Shown: positions 24,917-33,676 of the stretch, in pieces
Layout: each line of letters opens with the position of its first letter
Position numbering within the stretch: the stretch's first letter is position 1
Source of the DNA: Erythrobacter sp047872805
GTDB lineage: Bacteria > Pseudomonadota > Alphaproteobacteria > Sphingomonadales > Sphingomonadaceae
Assembly (NCBI RefSeq): GCF_047872805.1
Contig: NZ_JBLQUK010000002.1
Location: 124,001-188,000 of the forward strand
Direction: 5' to 3'
DNA: 64,000 bases
Program-made: the position numbers and the translations under genes
Notes under the pieces: generated by a model
The model's input: the letters and a program-made list of their open reading frames with translations, nothing else
What the model was told of the DNA's origin: nothing
The model's database searches: none

Positions 24917-25849
24917 TCAGCGCCGAGTGCCTTCAATTTCGTCGGCGGCGCGTGACCCCAGATTGCGATGGCGGACCGTGGGCGAAAATCCCGCCTCGCG
25001 CAAGTCCTGAGCCATGGCTTCGGCGGTGAAGACCGAGCGGTGTCTCCCTCCGGTACAGCCAAAGGCGACATGGACATAGGCTTTGCCCTGCGCGGCATAG
25101 CGGGGCAACAGGGTCAGCAAAAGCTCGCGCATTTGCTCGAACGCGGGGCGGAACGCCGGGTCGCGTTCAATGTGCTGCCCGACCGCGTCATCCTGTCCAG
25201 TGAGCTCGCGCAGCTCTTCGACCCAATGCGGATTGTCGAGGAAGCGCATGTCGAACACCAGATCGGCGAGCGGCGGCATTCCGCGCGCAAAACCAAAACT
25301 GGAAACCGTCAGCGTGGGGGTCGCCGGCAATTCCTGTGCGAACAATTCGCGCACTCGGCCCTGCAATTCATTGGCCGAAAGCGCTGTGGTGTCGACGACA
25401 ATCTCTGCCCAGCGGCGCAGCGGTTCGAGCAATTCCCGCTCTGCCGCGATGCCGTCGCGCACGGTGCGGCCCTGCGCCATCGGGTGGCGGCGGCGCGTTT
25501 CGTTATAGCGCCGCTCCAACTCACCACCCGCGCAATCGAGGAACATGAAAGTGAGCGCAATATCCGGCCGCAATGTGAGGTCTTTGACGAGCGCGATGAT
25601 TTCGCCGGGCACAAATCCGCGGGTGCGCGAATCGAAGCCAATGGCGAGCGGCGCGCGCGCCGCGTCCATACCGCCATCGGGTTCGGCAACAAGCCGTTCA
25701 AGCAGCCGCACCGGAAAATTGTCGATCGCTTCCCACCCCAGATCCTCCAGCACATCAAGTGCGGTCGATTTGCCCGCCCCGGAAAGCCCGGTGACCAGCA
25801 GTAGGCGCAGCCTGCTATCGTCAGATTCAAGGATCGGTGGTGTTTCCAT
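24917..25849 (-). CDS. rapZ: RNase adapter / nucleotide-binding protein RapZ
   Basis: RapZ-family P-loop proteins bind nucleotides and, in E. coli, small RNAs and amino-sugar metabolites. The role in alphaproteobacteria is less clear. The 310-residue product has Walker A GLSGAGKST (residues 21-29), the SRTRGFVPGE region and the C-terminal HVAFGCTGGRHRSVF motif that marks the family. It lies 59 bases after hprK and 90 bases before the EIIA gene. This fixed order (hprK-rapZ-EIIA-HPr) argues for one regulatory unit. Confidence 0.94.
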   Translation of the reverse strand: METPPILESDDSRLRLLLVTGLSGAGKSTALDVLEDLGWEAIDNFPVRLLERLVAEPDGGMDAARAPLAIGFDSRTRGFVPGEIIALVKDLTLRPDIALTFMFLDCAGGELERRYNETRRRHPMAQGRTVRDGIAAERELLEPLRRWAEIVVDTTALSANELQGRVRELFAQELPATPTLTVSSFGFARGMPPLADLVFDMRFLDNPHWVEELRELTGQDDAVGQHIERDPAFRPAFEQMRELLLTLLPRYAAQGKAYVHVAFGCTGGRHRSVFTAEAMAQDLREAGFSPTVRHRNLGSRAADEIEGTRR

Positions 25850-25908
25850 CGCACCGCACTTTTCGCGCTTTGCGCGGCGGAATGGAAACGATTTTTTACA
25901 AACTCAGA

Positions 25909-26346
25909 TCACGACGCCGCCAACCCATGCCGCGCCAGCGCCCATTCCGCACGGATCGCAGGGGCGATCGAGCCGGGGGAGAAAGACAGGCACGGCACAA
26001 GCACGCCCAGAATTTCGCGTTGCAGCGCGGCTTTGGGCAGCCTTTCACATTCTGCGCCCAGCGTCAGGATCAGCGCCAGCGGGCTGGGCGGGGCGATCGG
26101 CAATTCGATGAGCGCGACCCCGCGCACCTCGATCAGGCCGGCGATATTGGGCGGCGGTCCCGCCATGACCGCTTCGCCGTCCCGCGACAGCATCACCGCA
26201 TCGTCCCCGATCAGCTGGGCTCCGCGATCAATCAGCGCCAGCGCGAGTGAGGATTTGCCGCTGCCCGGCGGCCCCTCTATCGCCAGCGCCCGTCCGCCAA
26301 TGGCGACCACGCTGGCTTGCATGATCGGCGATTGCTGCTGCTGCAT
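25909..26346 (-). CDS. hprK: HPr kinase/phosphorylase, short alphaproteobacterial form
   Basis: HprK phosphorylates and dephosphorylates HPr on its serine. The 145-residue product has only the catalytic half: Walker A GPPGSGKS (25-32) and the HprK signature GLIEVRG (70-76). The N-terminal domain and the C-terminal helix of the Firmicute enzyme are absent, which is normal for alphaproteobacteria. It starts 6 bases after the chvG stop, so it is almost certainly co-transcribed with the sensor kinase. Confidence 0.93.
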   Translation of the reverse strand: MQQQQSPIMQASVVAIGGRALAIEGPPGSGKSSLALALIDRGAQLIGDDAVMLSRDGEAVMAGPPPNIAGLIEVRGVALIELPIAPPSPLALILTLGAECERLPKAALQREILGVLVPCLSFSPGSIAPAIRAEWALARHGLAAS

Positions 26347-26352
26347 CTGCGC

Positions 26353-27966
26353 CTACACCGCCGCTGGCAGGCGCAGATGCAGGCAAGCGCCCGGCGCGCC
26401 ATCGGGACGCGCGGCCGCGATCAGCGATCCGTCATGCGCCTCTGCAATGGCGCGGGCGATAGCGAGCCCAAGCCCCGAATGGTTGCCAAAGTCCTCTGCA
26501 TCGGGGCGCACCGAATGGAACCGCTGAAACACTTTCTCGCGCGAATCTTCGGGTATGCCCGGTCCGGAATCGCAGACGGTGAGCGACACGCAGTTTCCGT
26601 CATTATCGACGGTCACTTCGATCGGAGCATCGGGCGGGGAAAAGGACACCGCATTGTCGAACAGGTTTTCGACGACGCGTTCCAGTCGCGCGCCAACCCC
26701 CAGAACCTGCGCGGCAAATCCGCGCGTGGCAAGTTCGATCCGGTGGTCGTGATTCTCAGCGCGGTTTTCGCGGTTGCCGATGATCGCGCGGACCAGATCG
26801 CCGAGGTCGATCCGTTCAAAAGTGGCACGCGACATTTCTGCATCGACGCGGCTGGCCTCGGAAATCTCGCTCACCAAACGGTCGATCCGGCGCACATCGT
26901 GCGTGGCGATCTGTTCAAGCTCGCGCCGCAATTCGGGATCCTTGACCTTGGGCAGCGATTCGATCGCACTGCGCAGGCTGGCCAGCGGATTCTTGATCTC
27001 ATGCGCCACGTCGGCGGCGAAACTGTCAACCGCGTCAATCCGTTGGCGCAGCGCAGTCGTCATGTCCGAAACCGAGCGGGCAAGCTGGCCGATTTCATCG
27101 CTGCGTTCGGGCAGGCGCGGCACTTCCACGTCGCGCTCGCGCCCCTGCCGAACCTTTTGCGCCGCCCGCGCGAGCAACTGCAACGGGGTAACGATGGTGC
27201 GCGCAAGATAAAGCGACAGCAGCGCCGAGGCGAACAGCACCGCCAACACCGCGATCACCAGCGCCGAACGCGCCGCCCGCACACTCTCGGTGATATCTAC
27301 AGCGTTGCGCACCGTCAGCAGGGTAGCGCCGTTAAGGCCGACCGGGGCGGCGGCGGTGATTACCGGGGTGCCATCGACCCAGTCATACAGCCGCACCTGA
27401 CTCACCCCTTGCTCGCGCGCGGCGACCAGTTCGGGAAAAGAATCGGCGGTTTGCGCCTCGGGCTCGACATAGTCCTGCACCGGCTCAGCACTGACAATCG
27501 TATCGACCGTCCGGTCAAGCCAGCGCGCCCATTGCTGATCCCAGGAATCGTCGCTGATATCCTCAAGCTTGAAGGCCGGCTCAGCCAGCATGAAACTGTC
27601 CGCCCACAGCAGCCCTTCGGCGTCGAACATCCGCATCCGCATCCCTTGCTCCCGGCCGATCTGGACGAGCAGGGCCTCTTGCCGCTCTCGCGTTGCCCCG
27701 GCGAGCGCTTCGGCGGTAATCTGCGCCTCGATCCGCGCGAGTTTGAAACGTTCATTGATGAGCTGCGTGCGGTAGGTGTCGAGATAAAACAGCCCGCCCG
27801 ACAACAGCGCCAGCGGCAGAATGTTCACCACCAATATGCGCGCAGTGAGCGAGAACCGGCCAACCACCGTGCGTCGTTCCAGACCTTGACGCCCGAAACG
27901 TTGTGCGACACCGCTGGCCGCACCGCGCACCGCTCCATTGGTGAAGGAGGCGAGGGGGTTAGCCAT
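26353..27966 (-). CDS. chvG: Sensor histidine kinase ChvG
   Basis: The membrane kinase of the ChvG/ChvI pair, which in rhizobia and Caulobacter senses acid or envelope stress. The 537-residue product has a TM segment at about 45-65, a periplasmic domain to about 245, a second TM and a HAMP linker (ARTIVTPLQLLARAAQKVR). The H-box VAHEIKNPLAS and the ATPase N and G boxes (ENLFDNAVSFS, DSGPGIPE, GLGLAIARAI) follow. Its ATG overlaps the chvI stop by 8 bases. hprK follows after 6 bases. Confidence 0.95.
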   Translation of the reverse strand: MANPLASFTNGAVRGAASGVAQRFGRQGLERRTVVGRFSLTARILVVNILPLALLSGGLFYLDTYRTQLINERFKLARIEAQITAEALAGATRERQEALLVQIGREQGMRMRMFDAEGLLWADSFMLAEPAFKLEDISDDSWDQQWARWLDRTVDTIVSAEPVQDYVEPEAQTADSFPELVAAREQGVSQVRLYDWVDGTPVITAAAPVGLNGATLLTVRNAVDITESVRAARSALVIAVLAVLFASALLSLYLARTIVTPLQLLARAAQKVRQGRERDVEVPRLPERSDEIGQLARSVSDMTTALRQRIDAVDSFAADVAHEIKNPLASLRSAIESLPKVKDPELRRELEQIATHDVRRIDRLVSEISEASRVDAEMSRATFERIDLGDLVRAIIGNRENRAENHDHRIELATRGFAAQVLGVGARLERVVENLFDNAVSFSPPDAPIEVTVDNDGNCVSLTVCDSGPGIPEDSREKVFQRFHSVRPDAEDFGNHSGLGLAIARAIAEAHDGSLIAAARPDGAPGACLHLRLPAAV

Positions 27967-28720
27967 CGGTGAAACTGTAACCCGCGCCATAAAGCGTATC
28001 AATTGCGCCGAATTCCGGGTCAACCACACGGAATTTGCGCCGCATGCGTTTGATGTGGCTGTCAACGGTGCGGTCATCGACAAACACATCGTCTGGATAG
28101 GCAGCATCCATCAATTGATTGCGGCTCTTGATGACCCCCGGCCTTGTTGCCAGCGCCTCCAAGATCAGGAATTCGGTTACCGTTAGGCTGATCGGCAGAT
28201 CGTTCCAGGTCACATGATGCCGCGCCGGGTCCATCTTCAGCCGCCCACGTTCAATGCGCGGATTTGCCGGTTCGGGCGCGCTCGTTTCATGCCCGATCGT
28301 CCGGTCCGGCTCTGCCCGGCGCAGGATCGCGCGGATCCGTGCGGTCAGCAAGCGCAGGCTGAACGGTTTGGCGATATAGTCATCTGCGCCCAGTTCCAGC
28401 CCGGCCTCCTCATCCGCCTCGTCATCCTTGCTGGTTAGGAATATCACCGGCAATGGCCCGTGCGCGCGCACCCGCCGGAGCAATTCCAAACCGTCCATCT
28501 TGGGCATCTTGATATCGAACACCGCCAGATCGGGGGGATTCTCGATCAGTGCTTTCAACGCAGTTTCACCATCGGAATAGAGGCGCGTAACGAATCCTTC
28601 GGCCTGAAGCGCGATAGAAACCGTGGTCAGGATATTGCGGTCATCATCCACCAGCGCGATTTCGACCGCATCCCTTTGCGGCGCGGCGGAATCGGCCCTG
28701 CTGCTGTGTTCGCTATCCAT
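27959..28720 (-). CDS. chvI: Response regulator ChvI (OmpR family)
   Basis: A 253-residue regulator. The receiver domain has the acidic VDDD cluster near residue 24 and the phosphorylated Asp69 in VFDIKMPKMDG. The C-terminal OmpR-type winged helix contains SLTVTEFLILEALATRPG and RTVDSHIKRMRRKF. The ATG is supported by AGGAG about 13 bases upstream and by family length; the longer frame reaches into the divergent promoter region. It leads the block chvI-chvG-hprK-rapZ-EIIA-ptsH and is divergent from pckA. Confidence 0.95.
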   Translation of the reverse strand: MDSEHSSRADSAAPQRDAVEIALVDDDRNILTTVSIALQAEGFVTRLYSDGETALKALIENPPDLAVFDIKMPKMDGLELLRRVRAHGPLPVIFLTSKDDEADEEAGLELGADDYIAKPFSLRLLTARIRAILRRAEPDRTIGHETSAPEPANPRIERGRLKMDPARHHVTWNDLPISLTVTEFLILEALATRPGVIKSRNQLMDAAYPDDVFVDDRTVDSHIKRMRRKFRVVDPEFGAIDTLYGAGYSFTDG

Positions 28721-29049
28721 GTCGACCCTGCTTCTCCTCTTGCCCGCATGATCGGTAGCGCCAATGCGCGGTTGAAACAATTGAACAGACGCAATTGCCA
28801 GGGACGGCGAAGCAATTCGCCCTGCTTTCAAAGCTATCGTGCAGTTGCGAAAAACCTGCCTGAGAATTGTGCGCTGCGGTGCCGGGTTGCGCGGTTTGAC
28901 GGGGGGCAATGACGCATCTATGCCGATTAGCGAATTGGGAGCCCATGCAGTTTTGCCCGCTCGCGCCGCGCTTATCCAAATGGATGCGGATGGCGCTTCC
29001 GTTCTTTTGAAATCTTGCCTCCAAGTCCCTCATTTCAGGAGAAGCCACG
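28721..29049. promoter_or_regulatory. Divergent chvI/pckA control region
   Basis: This 329-base gap holds no convincing gene. It contains two CAATTG palindromes 14 bases apart (28778 and 28792) and the pckA Shine-Dalgarno AGGAG near 29037. Regulator binding sites for ChvI are expected here from knowledge of the family, but no motif could be assigned. Confidence 0.5.
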
Positions 29050-30672
29050 TTGATCCCCCTCGCTCATTCGCTCGCTGCCCAGGGCATCGAGACTGAAGCA
29101 TCCATCCGCTCCAATCTGGGCACGCCGGCCTTGGTCGAAGCGTCCATTGCCGCCGGTGAAGGCGCATTGTCGCAGCATGGCGCGTTGGTCGTGCAGACCG
29201 GGGCCAAGACCGGTCGCAGCGCCAAGGACAAATTCATCGTCCGCGATGCCACCACCGAAGACACCGTGTGGTGGGGCAAGGTCAACGCCGCGATGACGCC
29301 TGCACATTTTGCCGCGCTCAAGGCTGATTTTCTCACCGCGCTCGCTGGGCAACAAACGCTGTATGTCGCCGACCTGTTCGGCGGATCGCAGCCAGAGCAC
29401 CGCGTCAATGTCCGCGTCATCAACGAATTGGCCTGGCACAATCTGTTCATTCGCACGCTGTTGGTGCGCCCGGATGAAAGCGAACTGGCGAATTTTGCGC
29501 CCGAATACACCATCATCGACCTGCCCAGCTTCCGCGCCGACCCGGCGCGTCACGGGACCAATTCCGAAACGGTCATCGCGGTAAACCTCAGCGAGAAACT
29601 GATCCTGATCGGCGGCACCAAATATGCCGGCGAGATGAAGAAGAGCGTGTTCGGCATTCTCAATTACCTGCTCCCGGCAAAGGGCGTGATGCCGATGCAT
29701 TGCTCCGCCAACATCAGCGGCCCCAATGGAAAGAATGGCGGCAAGACGGCGGTGTTCTTTGGCCTGTCGGGCACCGGCAAAACCACGCTATCCGCCGACG
29801 CCAGCCGCACTCTGATCGGCGATGACGAACACGGCTGGTCCGACACCGCCGTGTTCAATTTCGAAGGCGGCTGTTACGCCAAGATGATCCGCCTGTCCGA
29901 AGAGGCCGAGCCGGAAATCTACGCCACCACCCGCCGGTTTGGCACGGTGCTGGAAAATGTCGTCATGGACCCGGCGACGCGCGAACTGGATCTGGATGAC
30001 AACAGCCTCGCCGAGAACACCCGCGGCGCCTATCCGATCGACTTCATTCCCAACGCCAGCAAGGACAATCTCGGCCCGGTGCCCAGCCATGTCGTCATGC
30101 TGACCGCCGATGCGTTTGGCGTGCTGCCGCCGATTGCGCGGTTGACGCCCGAACAGGCGATGTATCATTTCCTGTCCGGCTACACGGCCAAGGTCGCGGG
30201 GACCGAAATTGGCGTGACCGAGCCTGAGGCGACCTTCTCCACCTGCTTTGGTGCGCCGTTCATGCCGCGCCACCCCAGCGTCTATGGCAATCTGCTGAAA
30301 CAGCGCATTGCCAAGGGCGAGGTGCAGTGCTGGCTGCTCAACACCGGCTGGACCGGGGGCAAATACGGCACCGGCAACCGCATGCCGATCAAGGCAACCC
30401 GCGCGCTGCTCAATGCGGCGCTGGATGGCAACCTTGACGCGGTGGAATATCGCGAGGATGCCAATTTCGGCTTTGCCGTACCGGTGCATGTGCCGGTGCT
30501 GGCCGCCGCCGGGATCGACCAGACCATCCTCGATCCGCGCAGCACCTGGGCGGACAAGGGCGAATATGACGCGACCGCGGCAAAGCTCGTCCAATTGTTC
30601 ATCGACAATTTCGCTGAGTTTGAGGCGCATGTTGACGAAGGCGTGCGCCGGGCGGCTCCGGTGGCGGCCTGA
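29050..30672 (+). CDS. pckA: Phosphoenolpyruvate carboxykinase (ATP)
   Basis: PckA converts oxaloacetate and ATP to PEP, the entry step of gluconeogenesis. The 540-residue product has the kinase loop GLSGTGKTTLSAD (about residue 238), GDDEHGWSD for metal binding and the arginine-rich substrate loop. Translation starts at TTG with AGGAGAAGCCACG in front; there is no nearby ATG in frame. It is divergent from chvI, the classic layout in alphaproteobacteria. A strong intrinsic terminator follows. Confidence 0.97.
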   Translation: MIPLAHSLAAQGIETEASIRSNLGTPALVEASIAAGEGALSQHGALVVQTGAKTGRSAKDKFIVRDATTEDTVWWGKVNAAMTPAHFAALKADFLTALAGQQTLYVADLFGGSQPEHRVNVRVINELAWHNLFIRTLLVRPDESELANFAPEYTIIDLPSFRADPARHGTNSETVIAVNLSEKLILIGGTKYAGEMKKSVFGILNYLLPAKGVMPMHCSANISGPNGKNGGKTAVFFGLSGTGKTTLSADASRTLIGDDEHGWSDTAVFNFEGGCYAKMIRLSEEAEPEIYATTRRFGTVLENVVMDPATRELDLDDNSLAENTRGAYPIDFIPNASKDNLGPVPSHVVMLTADAFGVLPPIARLTPEQAMYHFLSGYTAKVAGTEIGVTEPEATFSTCFGAPFMPRHPSVYGNLLKQRIAKGEVQCWLLNTGWTGGKYGTGNRMPIKATRALLNAALDGNLDAVEYREDANFGFAVPVHVPVLAAAGIDQTILDPRSTWADKGEYDATAAKLVQLFIDNFAEFEAHVDEGVRRAAPVAA

Positions 30673-30704
30673 AACGGAGCGGCGCGATACAATTGCTTGC
30701 AAGA

Positions 30705-30738
30705 GGCCCCGTGCGGTTCGCCGTGCGGGGCCTTTCTT
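30705..30738 (+). terminator. Intrinsic terminator of pckA
   Basis: A 12-bp stem (GGCCCCGTGCGG/CCGTGCGGGGCC, two G-T wobbles) closed by a TTCG tetraloop and followed by TTTCTT. It lies 32 bases after the pckA stop. Confidence 0.93.
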
Positions 30739-30791
30739 GTGTCACACCATCGCGCTAAGGCTGGTGCGACATTTTTTGGGAGGGAACCATC

Positions 30792-31112
30792 ATGAGCCTG
30801 TTTGACAGCATCCTTGGTCAGGTAACGAACAATCCAACGGTCACCAATATGGCGGAGAAATTCGGCATTGATCCGCAATTGGCGGCGCAGGCGGTGGCGG
30901 CGCTGGGCGCAGGGCATCAGGACGAACGCGACACGATCGAAGTTGCCGCTGAAAAAACCGGGATGGACGCTGACATGCTCGGTCAGATCCGCGACGCCAT
31001 CGGCGGCGAAGGCTCGCTGGGCAAATTTGCCGCGATGATCGATCAGGATGGCGACGGCAATCCGCTCGACGAACTGACCGACATCGCCTCTGGCCTGTTC
31101 GGCCGCAAGTAA
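30792..31112 (+). CDS. Small helical protein with one EF-hand-like loop
   Basis: I do not recognise a named family. The 106-residue product is predicted helical, begins MSLFDSILGQ and has no signal peptide. It carries DQDGDGNPLDEL at residues 84-95, which fits a calcium-binding EF-hand or dockerin-type loop (DxDxDGxxxD). GGGAGGGAACC precedes the ATG. The next gene, DUF937, begins in a similar way (MSLASMLQQ) and follows after 22 bases, so the two are probably an operon of related proteins. Confidence 0.75.
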   Translation: MSLFDSILGQVTNNPTVTNMAEKFGIDPQLAAQAVAALGAGHQDERDTIEVAAEKTGMDADMLGQIRDAIGGEGSLGKFAAMIDQDGDGNPLDELTDIASGLFGRK

Positions 31113-31134
31113 GACGCCGAGACGGGGACCGATC

Positions 31135-31674
31135 ATGAGCCTTGCAAGCATGCTCCAGCAGACCGGAGCGATTTCTGCCATGGCGCGCGAGCTTGGCGTT
31201 GATGAAAACACCGCCAAGACCGCTGCCGGGGCGCTGCTTCCGGCGATTGTCGCGGGCATGGGGCGCAGCGCCACTGGCGGGGCGGCGACGCCCGATCCGC
31301 TGGGCGGGCTGGGCGGCTTGGCCGGAGCGATCCTGGGCGGCGCAGCAGGGGGCGGTGCTGGCGGAGGGCTGGGCGGCGGACTGCTCGATGCGGTGCTGGG
31401 CACTCAGCCAACCCCGACCGCGCCGGGCAACGACATCCTCGGCAATATTTTCGGTAGCAAGGACGTCAGTCGCTCGGTCGCAGGGGAGGTCGCGGCGATG
31501 ACCGGGATCGACGAAGGCTTGCTCAAGAAAATGCTCCCGATCCTCGCCATGGCGGTCGCGGGCTATATGGCCCAACAGGCTTCCGGCGGAGCCCCCGCAG
31601 GTGGATCGGCCCCTGCGGCAAACCCGCTGGGCGGTATTCTTGGTTCGATCATCGGCGGAATGATGACGCGCTAG
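31135..31674 (+). CDS. DUF937 domain protein
   Basis: A 179-residue protein of the DUF937 (YidB-like) family. Two helical parts (MARELGVDENTAKTAAGALL at about 18-37 and MTGIDEGLLKKMLPILAMAV at about 122-141) flank a long glycine-rich linker. A Gly/Ala/Pro-rich tail ends the protein. It lacks a signal peptide. The function of the family is unknown. It is paired with the preceding EF-hand-like gene, and a family 3 repeat follows just after the stop. Confidence 0.85.
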   Translation: MSLASMLQQTGAISAMARELGVDENTAKTAAGALLPAIVAGMGRSATGGAATPDPLGGLGGLAGAILGGAAGGGAGGGLGGGLLDAVLGTQPTPTAPGNDILGNIFGSKDVSRSVAGEVAAMTGIDEGLLKKMLPILAMAVAGYMAQQASGGAPAGGSAPAANPLGGILGSIIGGMMTR

Positions 31675-31685
31675 GCGCGAGGAAC

Positions 31686-31782
31686 GCTTGACACATTGCC
31701 AATGTGTCAAGCAGGGCGGCCCCCTTAAATCTCTGAAATAATACGAAAACGCAGTTTTTCGTCGCTTGACACTTGTCCAACA
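31686..31782. repeat. GCTTGACAC palindromic element, family 3 copy B
   Basis: Here the 27-base palindrome (13-bp arms GCTTGACACATTG, 1-base centre) comes first. The CTCTGAAATAA middle follows, then a single GCTTGACAC unit ending in TTGTCCAACA, the mirror of the TGTTGGA end in copy A. The rest of the gap to 31940 shows nothing I can assign. Confidence 0.85.
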
Positions 31783-31940
31783 TGATTTCGCATGAAGGAT
31801 AGCGCACGGGTGCCAACAATAGGAAAGAGCCGCTGGCAGCCTAGCAGGACCGCAGCGTGTAGGAAAATGGCCAGACAGTGCTCTGATCCCCCGCCGCCTT
31901 CTTGCTTTGGCAGAGCTGTTGGCGACCTTGGTGTCTTACC

Positions 31941-33569
31941 CTAATCGGGCTGTGCTTCAGCGTCCTCGGAGCCGGAACTGCCAGCATCGCGGTCACTTTC
32001 GTCGGACCCCGCATCCGCTACCGCTTCTGTCCCGGCATCGTCTGATAGTTCGCGCTCTGGCAGGGCCAGCCGCAGCGGCTCTCCTTCGCTGGACTGATCC
32101 AGAACATTGACCAGCATCGCAGCCATTTCAGAAAGTCCTCCGCCATGCGGATCGGCGGCGAGCGGTTGCAAACTCTGCCGCGCCAGCGAGATTTTCCCTT
32201 CGCCTGCCTGCATGACCGCAACCTGTAGCCATAGCCCCTGATCGAACGGAGCCAATTGCGCCGCTCGCTCCAGCGCGGCGCGCGCGTTTTCAGGCGGCGT
32301 CACCCCCCGCTCGGCAAAGCTGCGGTAATAATACATCAGCGGTATGGGATGATCGTTTTCGCGCTGATTGAGTGCGGTCAGCGGCTTCATCGCCGCCTCG
32401 TAGGCAGCATCGGGCACCGGTGCATCGGCGGCCATGCGGAACAGCGCATAGCCTTTTTGAACATAGGCGTTGGTTCGGGCTGGATCGCGCGCCAGCGCCG
32501 CATCCGCAGCGGCAATCGCGGCTGCATCGTTTCCGGCATCATATTCGGCCTCTGCCAATGCGGTTTGCACACCCGGATCATCGGGATGGCGGCTTGCAAT
32601 CTCGCGCGCCTCGATCACCAGCTGAGCAGCCTGCTCGCTGTTCACGCCGCGCTGTGATCGCATCCGCACGGTCATCATTTCAGCTTCGCCAGCTGACAGC
32701 GGGCGCAAGGAAATCTGCCCTGTCGTAAGCCGTTCTGGCGGGATCACAAAGGTCATGAAACGCCCGCGAAAATAGGCTTTCAATTCGCGTTCCAACTGGC
32801 CCAGATCGCCAAACGCCGCGTCCGCAGCCGCACGCGGCCGCATGCCTTCCATCAGGTTTTGCTGATATTGGACCAGTTGACCCGAACGCTCTTCGTTGAA
32901 GGTCAGATAGTGATACAGCAGCCAGCTCCACCCATAAAAGCTGTCTCCGCGACGTGCCCGGCGCGAATCATACACCTCCGGGTCCAGCAATTGTTCAACG
33001 CTCACCGGATTGCCGTAAGCCAGTTCCGGCCCCCGGTGCTGCGCGGCGCGGCCGATGATGACGCTGCCATCTTCGTTGAAAGAGGCGGCTGAAAAGAATT
33101 CGGCTGCGCCTTCGCTCAGCCAGCGCGGCATAGCAAATCGCGTGCTCGAAATCAGGAAATGGTGTGCATATTCATGCAGCAGGATCACCGTGGAGAAATG
33201 CGGATAGCCGCTCCGATTGCGAATATCCTGAACATAGGCGCGGCTGCTGCCTGCGCGCGGAATATACACCCCGCCGATCTGGCGATTGTCAGTGTCCAGC
33301 ACCCGGCGCAAGTCGCGCTGATTGCCGACGACAAAGATCACCACGCGGTTCGACGGGCTGGGTTTTTCCAATTGTCTGCGGGTGAGGAACGCCAGCGCGG
33401 AATGATAGCGTTCGAGATTCTCGGCAAACCGGCGAATGTCACGCTCACTATCGTCGGCGTAGATGACGAAATGATCGCTTTGCGCCTCATACCATTCGGC
33501 GTTGGCCGGGACAGCCAGGCCGAACAGGCCCGCAGCGAATGCAACAATCGCAAAGAACCGGCAAATCAT
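31941..33569 (-). CDS. Exported zinc peptidase with TPR-like C terminus
   Basis: A 542-residue protein with a signal peptide (about 24 residues, ending ANA). A gluzincin-like peptidase domain follows, with zinc motif HEYAH at 132-136 and the third ligand in WLSEGAAEFF (Glu153). The second half is a run of tetratricopeptide-like helices (AALAEAEYDAGNDAAAIAAA and others). The acidic Ser/Asp tail is disordered. It resembles the DUF1570-type peptidases. The role is unknown; a periplasmic processing enzyme is the best guess. The start is placed at MICRFF, since upstream codons add no signal. It is 107 bases downstream of the flavoprotein gene on the same strand. Confidence 0.8.
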   Translation of the reverse strand: MICRFFAIVAFAAGLFGLAVPANAEWYEAQSDHFVIYADDSERDIRRFAENLERYHSALAFLTRRQLEKPSPSNRVVIFVVGNQRDLRRVLDTDNRQIGGVYIPRAGSSRAYVQDIRNRSGYPHFSTVILLHEYAHHFLISSTRFAMPRWLSEGAAEFFSAASFNEDGSVIIGRAAQHRGPELAYGNPVSVEQLLDPEVYDSRRARRGDSFYGWSWLLYHYLTFNEERSGQLVQYQQNLMEGMRPRAAADAAFGDLGQLERELKAYFRGRFMTFVIPPERLTTGQISLRPLSAGEAEMMTVRMRSQRGVNSEQAAQLVIEAREIASRHPDDPGVQTALAEAEYDAGNDAAAIAAADAALARDPARTNAYVQKGYALFRMAADAPVPDAAYEAAMKPLTALNQRENDHPIPLMYYYRSFAERGVTPPENARAALERAAQLAPFDQGLWLQVAVMQAGEGKISLARQSLQPLAADPHGGGLSEMAAMLVNVLDQSSEGEPLRLALPERELSDDAGTEAVADAGSDESDRDAGSSGSEDAEAQPD

Positions 33570-33676
33570 GGCTGCAACCCCCCTGACCGCGCCTGCGATT
33601 GCACGGTTGGGGGACGAGTATAAAAATCGGGGAGCGTTTGGCCAGCCCCTTTTCGCCGCGCCGCCCGCTTGCGCCT

